64,000 nt of DNA from an uncultured Cytophagaceae bacterium (GCA_903898715.1 CAIUGL010000084.1:1-64000), one strand, 5' to 3'. Counted from the first letter of the stretch, positions 37,383 through 46,572 are shown. The notes: generated by a model not told the origin, from the letters alone. Numbers and translations are program-made.

Positions 37383-39047
37383 ATGCTTAAACACCTGCAC
37401 ATTCAGAACTATGCCCTAATAGACTCAATTGATTTGAGCCTATCTGATGGCTTGAGTGTAATCACAGGTGAAACAGGTGCTGGAAAATCCATTTTACTGG
37501 GTGCCATATCGCTGCTCATGGGTGCTCGGTCTGACGGAAAATCACTCTTTAATCCAGCTAAAAAATGCATTATTGAAGGTACATTTTCAGTTGCACCATA
37601 CCCCCACATGCAGCAGATTTTCGAAGAGGAGGGAATCGACTTTGAAGAACCTTGCCTGATTAGGCGAGAGATTAACCCACTAGGAAAATCACGCACCTTC
37701 GTAAATGACAGTCCAGTGAATTTAGATTCACTTAAAAAAATAGGCCAGGAGTTGGTTGATATTCATTCCCAACAAGACACTTGGTGGCTGGCTAACGCAG
37801 ATTTTACGCTAGAATTAGTCGATAGCTTTGCTCAAAATCAAGAGGTAAAAACAGCGTACCAAAGCGCCTTTCGCACCTACTCTCAAGCCATTAAAAACCT
37901 CCATTCGCTTCAAAAGAAAGCCGCGGAGGGGACTCAGGGACTCGATTTTTTGCAATTCCAATTCCAAGAATTAGCTGACGCCAAACTAGAAATTAATGAG
38001 TACGAATCACTGCGCTCGCACGTAGAGAAAGGACAAAATGCAGAACTGATTCATGAAAGATTAGCTCAGCTTGCGAACTTGATGAGCTCTACAGACATGT
38101 CTACTGTAGAACAAATGCGTGCGGCGTTGCAACAAGCCAATGCACTAAGCAAGTATGGTGAGGATTATGCGAGTTGGAAAAATAGGTTAGAATCAATTTG
38201 GTTAGAAACCAAAGATCTGGCTAATGAGATTGAACGTGAGGCTGAAAATTTTCAATCTGACCCGAATGAATTAGCCCAATCACAACAGCGACTTGACCTA
38301 CTGAATCGACTAATTCAAAAGTATCAAGTGCGTGAAATAAGTGACTTAATTGCGTTACGCGACTCCATCGATGCACAAATTTCAGGACACGCAAATGTCG
38401 ATGAAGCGCTTGCTTTGGCCGAAAAAGAAGTAGCCTCGCGTTTAAAAATCGCCGAAAATCAAGCAGCAAAATTGCATACTAGTCGGCAAGAGGTCTACGA
38501 TACCATCACACAAAAACTGGCAGAATCACTCCATGCACTCGGAATTCCGAACGCGACATTGGCTTGGGAAATCCGTGAACAAGAATTACAGCTATCGGGT
38601 ATTGACAAAGTACAGTTGTTGTTTTCAGCAAATAAAGGATTGGCCCCGAAGCCATTTAGACAAATTGCATCGGGTGGTGAAATGAGCCGACTCATGCTTT
38701 CGATCAAACATTTATTGGCCGAAAAGCGTGCTATGCCTACACTGATACTTGATGAAATTGATACCGGCGTATCTGGTGAAATTGCGATAAAAATTGGTCA
38801 AATGTTGACGCAAATGAGTCGCTCACACCAAATTATCGCGATTACCCACCTCCCACAAATCGCTGCTGCTGGCGCGTATCATTGGTTTGTCTACAAAGAT
38901 CATGCGGGTGAAAAAACTGTATCGAGCCTACGCGAGCTTAGTGGAGAAGATCGGGTAGATGAAATCGCCAAGATGATTGGAGGAAGTAAAGGGTATCTTG
39001 AACTTAAAGAGAACGTTAGAAAACTAATTCATGCTAACCATGACTAA
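37383..39047 (+). CDS. recN: DNA repair protein RecN
   Basis: This SMC-like ATPase acts in double-strand break repair. The N-terminus MLKHLHIQNYALIDSIDLSLSDGLSVITGETGAGKSILLGAI carries Walker A. A central coiled-coil region (about 170-390) follows, then the ABC signature ASGGEMSRLMLSIKHLLA and Walker B LILDEIDTGVSGEIA. I use the ATG at 37383 (554 residues); the longer reading adds 54 unrelated residues that cover the promoter. It overlaps the following small lipoprotein gene. Confidence 0.95.
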   Translation: MLKHLHIQNYALIDSIDLSLSDGLSVITGETGAGKSILLGAISLLMGARSDGKSLFNPAKKCIIEGTFSVAPYPHMQQIFEEEGIDFEEPCLIRREINPLGKSRTFVNDSPVNLDSLKKIGQELVDIHSQQDTWWLANADFTLELVDSFAQNQEVKTAYQSAFRTYSQAIKNLHSLQKKAAEGTQGLDFLQFQFQELADAKLEINEYESLRSHVEKGQNAELIHERLAQLANLMSSTDMSTVEQMRAALQQANALSKYGEDYASWKNRLESIWLETKDLANEIEREAENFQSDPNELAQSQQRLDLLNRLIQKYQVREISDLIALRDSIDAQISGHANVDEALALAEKEVASRLKIAENQAAKLHTSRQEVYDTITQKLAESLHALGIPNATLAWEIREQELQLSGIDKVQLLFSANKGLAPKPFRQIASGGEMSRLMLSIKHLLAEKRAMPTLILDEIDTGVSGEIAIKIGQMLTQMSRSHQIIAITHLPQIAAAGAYHWFVYKDHAGEKTVSSLRELSGEDRVDEIAKMIGGSKGYLELKENVRKLIHANHD

Positions 39048-39432
39048 AAAAACATGCACTTTATTTCTCCTCATGACAGGCTTTGCTTGTTCCACTGCGG
39101 AAGAAAAATTAAGTACGGAATTGCAAGAAAAAGTACTCCAATTACACGACACATTGATGCCCAAGACGGAACGATTAGTTTCCTTGAAATCTTCTTTGGA
39201 CAGCCTATCGCGCGGAAAAGATTCTGTTCATATCAAACAATTAATTTACGCCCTAGGTAAAGCAGACCAATCCATGATGGATTGGATGCATCAATTTTCG
39301 ATAGACAGCCTTTCAAAAATGGCCGTTGGCGATAAAATTTCTTATCTCCAATCACAATATTCCGCTTTGACCAACCTAAAATCATCAACAGACTCCAGTC
39401 TACATGCCGCACAAACTTATTTATCTCGTTAG
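39040..39432 (+). CDS. Small putative lipoprotein of unknown function
   Basis: This 130-residue protein has a lysine-containing start, a short hydrophobic stretch and a cysteine (TLFLLMTGFACSTAEE), suggesting a lipoprotein. The rest is helical and rich in Ser, Asp, Leu and Gln (LVSLKSSLDSLSRGKDS, SMMDWMHQFSIDSLSKM, YLQSQYSALTNLKSSTDSSLHAAQ), possibly coiled coil. I do not recognise a functional family. The start could also be 9 bp upstream; either way it overlaps the recN end, and its 3' end overlaps the Sco gene by 29 bp. Context suggests a link with the respiratory lipoproteins that follow. Confidence 0.7.
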   Translation: MTKKTCTLFLLMTGFACSTAEEKLSTELQEKVLQLHDTLMPKTERLVSLKSSLDSLSRGKDSVHIKQLIYALGKADQSMMDWMHQFSIDSLSKMAVGDKISYLQSQYSALTNLKSSTDSSLHAAQTYLSR

Positions 39433-40024
39433 TTTCGCACTACTTGTTTGCGGTTGCTCGCAGGACAAAAAGCTCCCTTACCTAGGAAAGCACGAAACCC
39501 GGGTTGTAGATGGCAAAACAGACACACTGTATCACCAAGTACCTCCATTTAAATTTCTAAATCAGGATTCCGTTTGGGTGAGCGAAAAAGACATGGCGGG
39601 TAAAATTTACATCGCTGATTTCTTTTTTACGACCTGTCCGACGATCTGCCCGAAAATGAAAACGCAATTAGTACGTCTTTATGAACGCTATGCGGACAAT
39701 GATCAAATTCGGATTCTTTCGCATACCATCGATCCCGAATTTGATAGGCCACATGTTTTGAAACAATATGCGAATCGCCTGCAAGTTCAAGCTCCTCGCT
39801 GGAACATGGTGACGGGAGACAAGCAAGCGATTTATACCTTAGGCGAAAAAAGCTACATGGTGACTGCCCAAGAAGACAAAAATGAGGTTGGCGGATTTGT
39901 GCACAGCGGAGCTTTTATTTTAGTAGATAAGCAGCGTCATATTCGTGGCATCTATGATGGAACAAAGGAAGAGGAGGTTAATCACCTAATCGAAGATTTA
40001 GAAATCTTATTAAAAACAAACTAA
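39404..40024 (+). CDS. Sco1/SenC family copper-binding lipoprotein
   Basis: This protein has 206 residues and a lipoprotein signal (SFALLVCGCSQDK). The thioredoxin-like fold has the copper-binding CPTICP motif (CxxxCP) near residues 78-83 in FFFTTCPTICPKM, and the partner histidine in VHSGAF near 166. Sco proteins deliver copper to, or reduce the CuA site of, cytochrome c oxidase. The gene overlaps the preceding lipoprotein gene by 29 bp and is 1 bp from the cytochrome c gene. No oxidase genes are in the window. Confidence 0.93.
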   Translation: MPHKLIYLVSFALLVCGCSQDKKLPYLGKHETRVVDGKTDTLYHQVPPFKFLNQDSVWVSEKDMAGKIYIADFFFTTCPTICPKMKTQLVRLYERYADNDQIRILSHTIDPEFDRPHVLKQYANRLQVQAPRWNMVTGDKQAIYTLGEKSYMVTAQEDKNEVGGFVHSGAFILVDKQRHIRGIYDGTKEEEVNHLIEDLEILLKTN

Positions 40025-40025
40025 C

Positions 40026-40400
40026 ATGAAGTCATTTTTGCTAGCCGCGTTGGCTTTAAGTTTATTTGCTTGTCAGACCAAAGAAGAAATTCTACATGAC
40101 CAATATGTCATTGAGGGCCGAATCCAATACGAAAATAATTGTGCGAATTGCCATCAATCCAACGGCGAAGGTTTGCGAAATTTGTATCCAGCTATCTCAA
40201 AAAGCACACTTTCAGCACCTGAACTCGCTCGACTTATCAAACAAGGGCGCAAATCAGCCACAGGATATATGCCGGCCAACCCAAAATTACAGGCCATCGA
40301 CATTGCTGAAATAATCACATTTATGCGGCATGAATGGGGAAAAAATGAACAAACCTTTACGTTTGATTCGACCCGAATCGTCTTAAAAGGAATTAATTAG
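40026..40400 (+). CDS. Mono-heme c-type cytochrome lipoprotein
   Basis: This 124-residue protein has a lipoprotein signal (ALALSLFACQTK). It has one heme-binding CANCH near residues 38-42 and a probable axial methionine in ATGYMPANP near 80. The fold is a small class I cytochrome c. It would carry electrons in the periplasm and sits directly after the Sco gene, consistent with a role near a terminal oxidase. Its 3' end overlaps the convergent lptC by 8 bp. Confidence 0.9.
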   Translation: MKSFLLAALALSLFACQTKEEILHDQYVIEGRIQYENNCANCHQSNGEGLRNLYPAISKSTLSAPELARLIKQGRKSATGYMPANPKLQAIDIAEIITFMRHEWGKNEQTFTFDSTRIVLKGIN

Positions 40401-40935
40401 CAGGCAATTCGTCTACAGTAAGCACGGAATTGGTTACTTGACGCAATGAATAGGTCGAGAAATCTTGGGCTGCATCGAGGCCCACGCCATGGATAATATC
40501 CGTACGTGTTTTAATGGATACGGGCTTCGTAGTGAAAATACGTTTCTCACTAGGCAACCAGGTAAATTCATCCGTTTTGATCAATTCACCCTTCAACTGA
40601 TTATTAATCACGACGTGACCCATTAATCGATATGAATTCGTTTGGCGAAAAAAGTGAGCAGAATCTCCCCGAATCAAGGAGGTGACATTGCCTAATTTAT
40701 CATAAAACCAAAGTTTCATTTCTTTCGGATAAACTCGATCTTCTGAAGGCGTGGTAATTTGACTTTCTGTAACCATGCGAACAATGGCACGTGCAGAATC
40801 CGAATAGAGCATATCAATTCCCGAAAGCTCTGATTTAGGTCCTTTGAAAACTAGATTACGCTCCTTTTTTTCTTCACTGCATGCCAGTAAGAAAAAGGCC
40901 CAACCGAACAAAGAAATGATTCGAAGCTGGCGCAT
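40393..40935 (-). CDS. lptC: LPS export periplasmic protein LptC
   Basis: This 180-residue protein has a lipoprotein-like or membrane signal (GWAFFLLACSEEKK). The LptC pattern follows: MLYSDSARAIVRMVTESQ, YPKEMKLWFYDKLGNVTSLIRGDSAHFFRQTNSYRLMGHVVINN and ELIKTDEFTWLPSEKRIFTTKPVSIKT, a beta-jellyroll that bridges LPS across the periplasm. It lies 10 bp after the outer-membrane protein gene. Other lpt genes are not seen here. Confidence 0.87.
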   Translation of the reverse strand: MRQLRIISLFGWAFFLLACSEEKKERNLVFKGPKSELSGIDMLYSDSARAIVRMVTESQITTPSEDRVYPKEMKLWFYDKLGNVTSLIRGDSAHFFRQTNSYRLMGHVVINNQLKGELIKTDEFTWLPSEKRIFTTKPVSIKTRTDIIHGVGLDAAQDFSTYSLRQVTNSVLTVDELPAN

Positions 40936-40945
40936 GGAAACGAGA

Positions 40946-42265
40946 CTAGTTTAATTTGATTTTTTGGAACCAAGCATCCCCTAGCGTTAAGCCAATAACA
41001 ACCCGTTGATATTGTTCCTCCAAGGCGTTGTCGGCCAATAACCCTCTGCGTCCAAATTGATATGAAACGTTAACGTAATTCAAGAAATTACGCAATGGGA
41101 AGGCAAATCCACCACTGACAAATTGGTCTTTGGCGAAACGGCCATTTCCCGCAAAATCATAGGGTGTACTGGAATAACTGTAACCAATGCGGTAAGTTGT
41201 TCGCTTGAAAAAACTTGAAATAGACTCAAAATCTGGGGTATATTCCGCGCCAAAAGCAACCGTAGATGTCGTAGGTAATTTAGTCGAACGACCTAAATTG
41301 TTTTCAATGGATGTCCAATTTGTACGTGAGTAATCAACACCCACCATCCAATACGCAGGACGTTCTAAACTAATTCCAAATCGTTGGGACACGGGAATGT
41401 TTTGCTTGAATTTTGTTTCCTTCTCTAGCGTATCCGCATTAATTACATTCATACCAGTTAAATCCAAGGTGGCAAACCGACGTAAATTCGTAGCTCCTAA
41501 TTGATTCGTCAAATCAAGTGTAGCTCCCACATTTAAGAAAAGATCCTTCTTTATCAGCTGGCGATAAGCCACACCGGCTTTGAATGAAAAGTCGGAATAA
41601 CGTGTCGCGTTTTCTAATTGGATCTTATAAAATTGCCCATCCGATAAGTTTTGTGTGGATACCTGACGTGAAACTGAACCAAACAGGTAGGCAGCCTCTA
41701 TGCCGACGTACAATTCCTTCGCGATGCGTACACCATGACTCATGGTCAACTTACTTACACCACCGGTTCCTTTGTAGCCATAAATTAAACTATCTACACC
41801 CAATACATTTAGCCGACGATACGATATAGTCTCGTAGTTTACATTTGAATGTGGACGAATCCCAAAGGACATAGTCCAGCGATTCGACATGGGCAAGGTT
41901 AAATTGAAAGACTGATAATTACCCCCCAAGACTTGTTGGCGCTGGCGATAATCCTGCATATTTTTCAATTCCAAGTTAATGCCAGCCTCCAAAACCGTAT
42001 ATCGGTTACGTGCTAAGAGTGCAGGATTCATCTGATTGGAATAAATTCCGTTCGAATTTGAGATACCGATACCTCCCATCATGGAATTTGACGGGGTTTC
42101 TGACGTATACATCTCACCCATTCCAATGTAGGAAAGCGGCGAATTAACAATTGTTTGCGCTTTAGATACTTGAAAAATGCCCAATAAAAGACAAATCACG
42201 GTACAAAAAAATACTCGAAGAGCCTTTTGTGTTTGTTGGGTATAAATCAATTGCTTGTAAATCAT
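40946..42265 (-). CDS. Outer-membrane beta-barrel protein, function unknown
   Basis: This is about 439 residues with a signal peptide (FFCTVICLLLGIFQVSKAQ) then SPLSYIGMGEMYTSETPSNSMMGGIGISNSNGIYSNQMNPALLARNRYTVLEAG, like the start of FadL/OmpP1-type barrels in Bacteroidota. Repeated amphipathic strands and aromatic ends (GYSYSSTPYDFAG, FLNYVNVSYQFGRRG) support a barrel. I use the ATG at 42265; an upstream ATG at 42325 would put 20 extra residues before the signal peptide. It is followed by lptC after 10 bp, an arrangement common in the phylum. Specific ligand unknown. Confidence 0.75.
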   Translation of the reverse strand: MIYKQLIYTQQTQKALRVFFCTVICLLLGIFQVSKAQTIVNSPLSYIGMGEMYTSETPSNSMMGGIGISNSNGIYSNQMNPALLARNRYTVLEAGINLELKNMQDYRQRQQVLGGNYQSFNLTLPMSNRWTMSFGIRPHSNVNYETISYRRLNVLGVDSLIYGYKGTGGVSKLTMSHGVRIAKELYVGIEAAYLFGSVSRQVSTQNLSDGQFYKIQLENATRYSDFSFKAGVAYRQLIKKDLFLNVGATLDLTNQLGATNLRRFATLDLTGMNVINADTLEKETKFKQNIPVSQRFGISLERPAYWMVGVDYSRTNWTSIENNLGRSTKLPTTSTVAFGAEYTPDFESISSFFKRTTYRIGYSYSSTPYDFAGNGRFAKDQFVSGGFAFPLRNFLNYVNVSYQFGRRGLLADNALEEQYQRVVIGLTLGDAWFQKIKLN

Positions 42266-42344
42266 GCGGTTAAAAATCGGCTCTAGTATATAATTCAAGT
42301 CTGCAAAGGTCGTAATTTTTTTCATAATCGAGTAAGATATTAGC

Positions 42345-42352
42345 TATATTTG
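42345..42352 (+). promoter_or_regulatory. Possible -7 box of the mscS-like gene
   Basis: TATATTTG is an exact TAnnTTTG match, 24 bp before the ATG. No clear upstream TTG is at the usual distance. Confidence 0.45.
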
Positions 42353-42376
42353 AAATCATATTTTGTTTGCAGATCT

Positions 42377-43447
42377 ATGGATAGACTTCACGAATGGGTT
42401 TGGTTAGAAAATTCAGCGTTTGATTTAATCGCATTTTTCAGTGTCTTGATCTTAGGCATTATTTTCCGTCGTTTTTTTTCAAATTCATTTTCTAAAATTG
42501 TCTATCGATTCATCCCGGTGGAATCGGTATCTATTCAAGACTGCATTCAGTTGCTGCGCAAGCCGTTTGAATTGTTACTCTTCTGGGTTTTCTTATATCT
42601 GGCTTCCCAAAATTTACACATACCTCAATCTTGGCATATCGCCTCTATTGATAATTTTGGCCTATTATTTGTCCTCCAAAAAGTATTTGAAACGATCCTA
42701 ATTATTTCGATTACCTGGGTCATTATTCGCCTCATGAAAGTGGGGATTTTGGTCGCTCAGGAAAAATGGCAAGGGGTAGGCGAGAAAGCAAAACAACAGT
42801 TTATTCCCTTTTTAAACGATCTTTCGCTTGTCTTTATTATGACAGGTGCCACCTTTGTTTTGCTTGGACGTGTCTTCGAGGTAGATGTCGTAGCGTTAAT
42901 TACTGGACTTGGGTTAGGAGGTTTGGCGCTAGCTTTAGCTGCTCGGGAAACACTTGAAAACTTATTTGCCTCCTTCACGATATTCTTAGATCTCCCCTTT
43001 GTTGTGGGCGATAGCATTCAAGTGGGGACGATTTCAGGCGATATTGAAAAAATTGGATTCCGAAGTACAAGGCTGCGCGGAGTGGATGGAAATTTAATCG
43101 TGATCCCTAACCGATTACTAACCTCGCAGTCCCTGGAAAACATGACGGATCGCGAATTCCGCCGGGCCAAATACACCTTAACCTGTGACCTGGATACGAA
43201 AACGGCCCAGATTGAGTCGGCCATAGCAGCCATTGAAAAAACAATTCTTGAAGATACTTTATGTAAAAAGAAAGCACCTAAAGTGGTATTTGAGGGATTT
43301 GGATTGTACGCACTGGAAATCAGTGTAACCTACTTTGTGCAAACAAAAGACTTCGCTAAATTCCAACAAGTGAAACAAGAAATCAATTTGCGAATACTGC
43401 AAATTCTAGAGGCCAATCAAATCAAATTGGCCAGTAGCGTAAAATAA
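42377..43447 (+). CDS. MscS-family mechanosensitive ion channel
   Basis: The protein has 356 residues with about five membrane helices in the first 180 residues. The MscS pore helix and beta domain are clear: ITGLGLGGLALALAARETLENLFASFTIFLDLPFVVGDSIQVG, then GDIEKIGFRSTRLRGVDGNLIVIPNRLL. It releases osmolytes when membrane tension rises. I use the ATG at 42377; the TTG 27 bp upstream lies in the promoter box. It stands alone, divergent from the outer-membrane protein gene and convergent with leuA. Confidence 0.93.
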   Translation: MDRLHEWVWLENSAFDLIAFFSVLILGIIFRRFFSNSFSKIVYRFIPVESVSIQDCIQLLRKPFELLLFWVFLYLASQNLHIPQSWHIASIDNFGLLFVLQKVFETILIISITWVIIRLMKVGILVAQEKWQGVGEKAKQQFIPFLNDLSLVFIMTGATFVLLGRVFEVDVVALITGLGLGGLALALAARETLENLFASFTIFLDLPFVVGDSIQVGTISGDIEKIGFRSTRLRGVDGNLIVIPNRLLTSQSLENMTDREFRRAKYTLTCDLDTKTAQIESAIAAIEKTILEDTLCKKKAPKVVFEGFGLYALEISVTYFVQTKDFAKFQQVKQEINLRILQILEANQIKLASSVK

Positions 43448-43471
43448 AAAAGGGACACTAGCGCGTCCCTT
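43445..43471 (-). terminator. Rho-independent terminator of leuA
   Basis: AAGGGAC at 43450-43456 pairs with GTCCCTT at 43465-43471. The T run follows only when read leftward, so it serves leuA, 11 bp after its stop. It also lies just past the stop of the mscS-like gene. Confidence 0.85.
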
Positions 43472-43481
43472 GGATGGTTAA

Positions 43482-44621
43482 TTAACCAACTAACTCTTTT
43501 AGATCCTCATCATGAATCATTTTGCGCGCGTCAGCCATTAGTAGGAAACGTGTGTAGATTTTGTCCAATTCAGGTTTTTCAAAATCAAATCCTAATATAT
43601 TGAGGCGGTGGCGCAAGGCTGCCCGACCAGAACGAGAGGTCAATAAAATCGCCGACGAGGGAACACCTACATCCTCTGGATTCATAATTTCATAATTCTG
43701 CGCATGCTTCAAAAATCCATCTTGATGGATTCCCGATGAATGAGCAAAGGCATTAGCGCCCACAACGGCTTTGTTGGCCTGCACCGGCATGCCCATCAAA
43801 TTTGACACCAAACAACTTGTTGGGTATAAATATTTCGGGTTAATCCCAGTACTAAATCCTAAATCTTTATGGACATTTAAAATCATGGCAACTTCCTCCA
43901 GGGAAGTATTTCCAGCACGTTCGCCGATGCCGTTGATGGTCACCTCGACTTGACGAGCACCTGCCTGAATACCCGCGATGGTATTTGCCGTTGCTAATCC
44001 TAAGTCATTATGATTGTGCATGGAGATCGTAGCCTGATGGATATTATCCACATGTTCATATAAATAGGTGATGCGATCATACATCTGATTGGGCAACAAA
44101 TAACCCGTAGTATCAGGTAAATTCACAACAGTTGCACCCGCCTTAATTACCTCGGAGGTTAATTTAGCCAGGAAAGGCAAATCGGCCCGACCAGCATCTT
44201 CCGCAAAAAATTCAACATCTTCCACGAAGGATTTGGCATACTTTACAGCCCATACCCCACGCTCAATAATTTCTTCTCGAGTTGAATTAAATTTATGCTT
44301 AATGTGCACATCTGAGGCACCTATTCCCGTATGAATACGAGGTCTGCGGGCAGACTTAAGCGCTTCCACAGCTGCATCAATATCTTCTTTTTTGGCACGT
44401 GTTAACGCACAAACAGTAGGCTCAATGACAGACTCCGCAATGGCTTTTACTGAGGCAAAATCGCCAGGGGAAGAAATAGGGAAACCTGCTTCAATGATGT
44501 CAACACCCAACTTTTCGAGTTCTTTAGCCACTTCAACTTTTTCTTCTCGGTTTAATTGACAACCGGGTACTTGTTCTCCGTCGCGAAGTGTAGTATCAAA
44601 AATCTGAATGCGATTACTCAT
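43482..44621 (-). CDS. leuA: 2-isopropylmalate synthase, short form
   Basis: It condenses acetyl-CoA with 2-oxoisovalerate, the first step of leucine synthesis. FDTTLRDGEQVPGCQLNREEKVEVAKELEKLG at the start, HNHNDLGLATANTIAGIQAGARQVEVTINGIGERAGNTSLEEVAM near 200-245 (metal site HNH) and SGIHQDG near 295 are LeuA-type. At 379 residues it stops before the usual C-terminal leucine-binding domain of about 130 residues, so ordinary feedback inhibition through that domain is not expected. It lies after ilvC in direction but ilvC has its own terminator. Related homocitrate or citramalate synthases are alternatives. Confidence 0.88.
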   Translation of the reverse strand: MSNRIQIFDTTLRDGEQVPGCQLNREEKVEVAKELEKLGVDIIEAGFPISSPGDFASVKAIAESVIEPTVCALTRAKKEDIDAAVEALKSARRPRIHTGIGASDVHIKHKFNSTREEIIERGVWAVKYAKSFVEDVEFFAEDAGRADLPFLAKLTSEVIKAGATVVNLPDTTGYLLPNQMYDRITYLYEHVDNIHQATISMHNHNDLGLATANTIAGIQAGARQVEVTINGIGERAGNTSLEEVAMILNVHKDLGFSTGINPKYLYPTSCLVSNLMGMPVQANKAVVGANAFAHSSGIHQDGFLKHAQNYEIMNPEDVGVPSSAILLTSRSGRAALRHRLNILGFDFEKPELDKIYTRFLLMADARKMIHDEDLKELVG

Positions 44622-44665
44622 GGGGTTTGTGTGCTAATTAGGACGTAAAACTAAATTAATTTATA

Positions 44666-44852
44666 CTAGGAAGCAAAAATCACTAGCGCCCTCATTTAGA
44701 CTAAAAACCTATATATTTCGATAAAATGAATCAAATAAAGACTGAATATCTAAATATTAAACAAATTAAGATTAATTATCTAAAGTTGCTCAATGAATTG
44801 GAACGAAAATAGCTAAAGAAATTATTCTTTTTATCCATTTTTTTGATTTCAT
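44666..44852 (-). promoter_or_regulatory. leuA upstream region with two tiny open frames
   Basis: Between the ilvC terminator and leuA, two short leftward frames occur: 44790-44852 (20 codons, rich in Ile) and 44666-44695 (MRALVIFAS, with Leu-Val-Ile in a row). Either might be a leader peptide for attenuation, but no terminator-like hairpin lies between them and leuA. Weak. Confidence 0.25.
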
Positions 44853-44910
44853 GGATCTAAAGCTAGTGCATGTAGTAACTGGCAAAGCTGCATACAAATG
44901 AAAGTCCGAA

Positions 44911-44946
44911 CAAAAAAAAGTCGCCCAGGTATGCCTGGGCGACTTT
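44911..44946 (-). terminator. Rho-independent terminator of the ilvDBNC operon
   Basis: AAAGTCGCCCAGG at 44917-44929 pairs exactly with CCTGGGCGACTTT at 44934-44946 over a 4-base loop. Read leftward it is followed by a run of Ts, 16 bp after the ilvC stop. Confidence 0.95.
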
Positions 44947-44962
44947 ACGCATGTCTATAAAA

Positions 44963-46006
44963 TTAGTTGTTTTCAGGACGTAAGCTACGTACTGCAGCTC
45001 CCGCTCTCCACATTTCCATATCTGCCATTTCTTTCAATTCAGCATCTAATTTCACACGGTAATCTGGTTGAGAATTCAACGTGATAGAACGCTCTGCTTC
45101 TGCTTGCGTTTTCACTGAGTTATATAATTGCGCAAATACAGGCTTAGTTGCATCACGGAAAGGCTTCCACCAATCCAAAGCACCACGTTGCGCCGTTGTA
45201 GAGCAGTTGGCATACATCCAATCCATTCCATTCTCAGCCACTAATGGCATTAATGATTGTGTCAACTCCTCAACTGTTTCGTTGAAAGCTTCAGATGGGG
45301 AGTGACCATTTTCACGTAACACTTCGTATTGAGCTGCGAAAATACCTTGAATAGCACCCATCAAAGTACCACGCTCACCTGTTAAGTCAGATGTTACTTC
45401 TTTGTAGAAATCAGTTTCGAATAAGTATCCAGAACCAACACCGATCGCCATCGCGATACATTTTTCACGTGCTTTACCTGTTGCGTCTTGGTATACTGCG
45501 AACGAAGAGTTCAAACCTTTACCAGCTACGAATAAACGACGTAACGAAGTACCTGAACCTTTAGGTGCTGCTAAGAATACGTCAACATCTGCTGGAGGTA
45601 CGATACCTGTTTTTTCTTTGTATGTAATTCCAAATCCATGAGAGAAATAAAGTGACTTACCCGCCGTTAAATATTTCTTCACTGTTGGCCATAATTCGAT
45701 TTGAGCCGCATCTGAAAGTAAGTAACAAATGATCGTTCCTTTTTCCAATGCTTCTTCGATTTCAAATAAAGTCACACCCGGAACCCAACCGTCGGCAACT
45801 GCCTTATCGTACGTTTTACCTTTACGCTGACCTACAATTACATTCAGACCATTGTCTTTCATGTTTAACGCTTGACCTGGACCTTGAACGCCGTAACCAA
45901 TTACTGCGATTGTTTGATCAGCTAATACTTGTCTAGCTTTCTCTAACGGAAACTCTTCTCTTGTTACGATGTCTTCAACAACTCCACCGAAATTAATCTT
46001 TGCCAT
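44963..46006 (-). CDS. ilvC: Ketol-acid reductoisomerase
   Basis: It turns 2-acetolactate (or 2-aceto-2-hydroxybutyrate) into the dihydroxy acid using NADPH and magnesium. The nucleotide site GYGVQGPGQALNMKDNGLNVIVGQR is near 37-61. The acidic metal ligands lie in ETDFYKEVTSDLTGERGTLMGAIQG. With 347 residues it is a class I enzyme. It follows ilvN by 32 bp and ends the operon. Confidence 0.96.
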   Translation of the reverse strand: MAKINFGGVVEDIVTREEFPLEKARQVLADQTIAVIGYGVQGPGQALNMKDNGLNVIVGQRKGKTYDKAVADGWVPGVTLFEIEEALEKGTIICYLLSDAAQIELWPTVKKYLTAGKSLYFSHGFGITYKEKTGIVPPADVDVFLAAPKGSGTSLRRLFVAGKGLNSSFAVYQDATGKAREKCIAMAIGVGSGYLFETDFYKEVTSDLTGERGTLMGAIQGIFAAQYEVLRENGHSPSEAFNETVEELTQSLMPLVAENGMDWMYANCSTTAQRGALDWWKPFRDATKPVFAQLYNSVKTQAEAERSITLNSQPDYRVKLDAELKEMADMEMWRAGAAVRSLRPENN

Positions 46007-46038
46007 TTTTTTGTCTTTTAATTTATATACTATTTCGA

Positions 46039-46572
46039 TTATACTATTTCCCAGTTACCCTCAGGAAGAAACTCAACCAATCCTTTTTCCGTTTTACCTA
46101 CGGCAATACGGCCAGATTTAACATATTCTAAAATTTCCCACTTTTTCAAATAGGCATAAAATTCATTCAAATCATCTTCGGTCCCATTTTTTTCCACCAC
46201 CACATATTCCAGTCCCCAATGAACCACTTTGGCATTCCAATCTAAATTGATGGTTTTTACATCGATGGGCTCACCACCCAGCGGAGTTGCCAATTTAAAC
46301 AAGGCTACCTCATTGAAAATTATCTCATCATCCAAGTATCCGTAAACGGCCAGGACATCGGTTACTTTACGAATTTGGCGAACCAACTTCTCTACGACCT
46401 CCCGATTCTCGTTTCGGATGACAATCGTAAAGCGTGAAACGCCACGACGCTCCGTTTCAGAAACCGTCAAACTTTCAATATTCAAACGGCGACGCGTGAA
46501 AATGATGGTAATCCGATTTAATAAACCGACCGTATTGGTTGTAAAAACTGAAAGTGTATAATTTGTCAACAT
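46039..46572 (-). CDS. ilvN: Acetolactate synthase small (regulatory) subunit
   Basis: This 177-residue protein opens with an ACT domain: YTLSVFTTNTVGLLNRITIIFTRRRLNIESLTVSETERRGVSRFTIVI. The family binds valine and confers feedback inhibition on the large subunit. It lies 1 bp after ilvB. Its C-terminal half (about 85-177) is the usual second ACT-like domain. Confidence 0.94.
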   Translation of the reverse strand: MLTNYTLSVFTTNTVGLLNRITIIFTRRRLNIESLTVSETERRGVSRFTIVIRNENREVVEKLVRQIRKVTDVLAVYGYLDDEIIFNEVALFKLATPLGGEPIDVKTINLDWNAKVVHWGLEYVVVEKNGTEDDLNEFYAYLKKWEILEYVKSGRIAVGKTEKGLVEFLPEGNWEIV

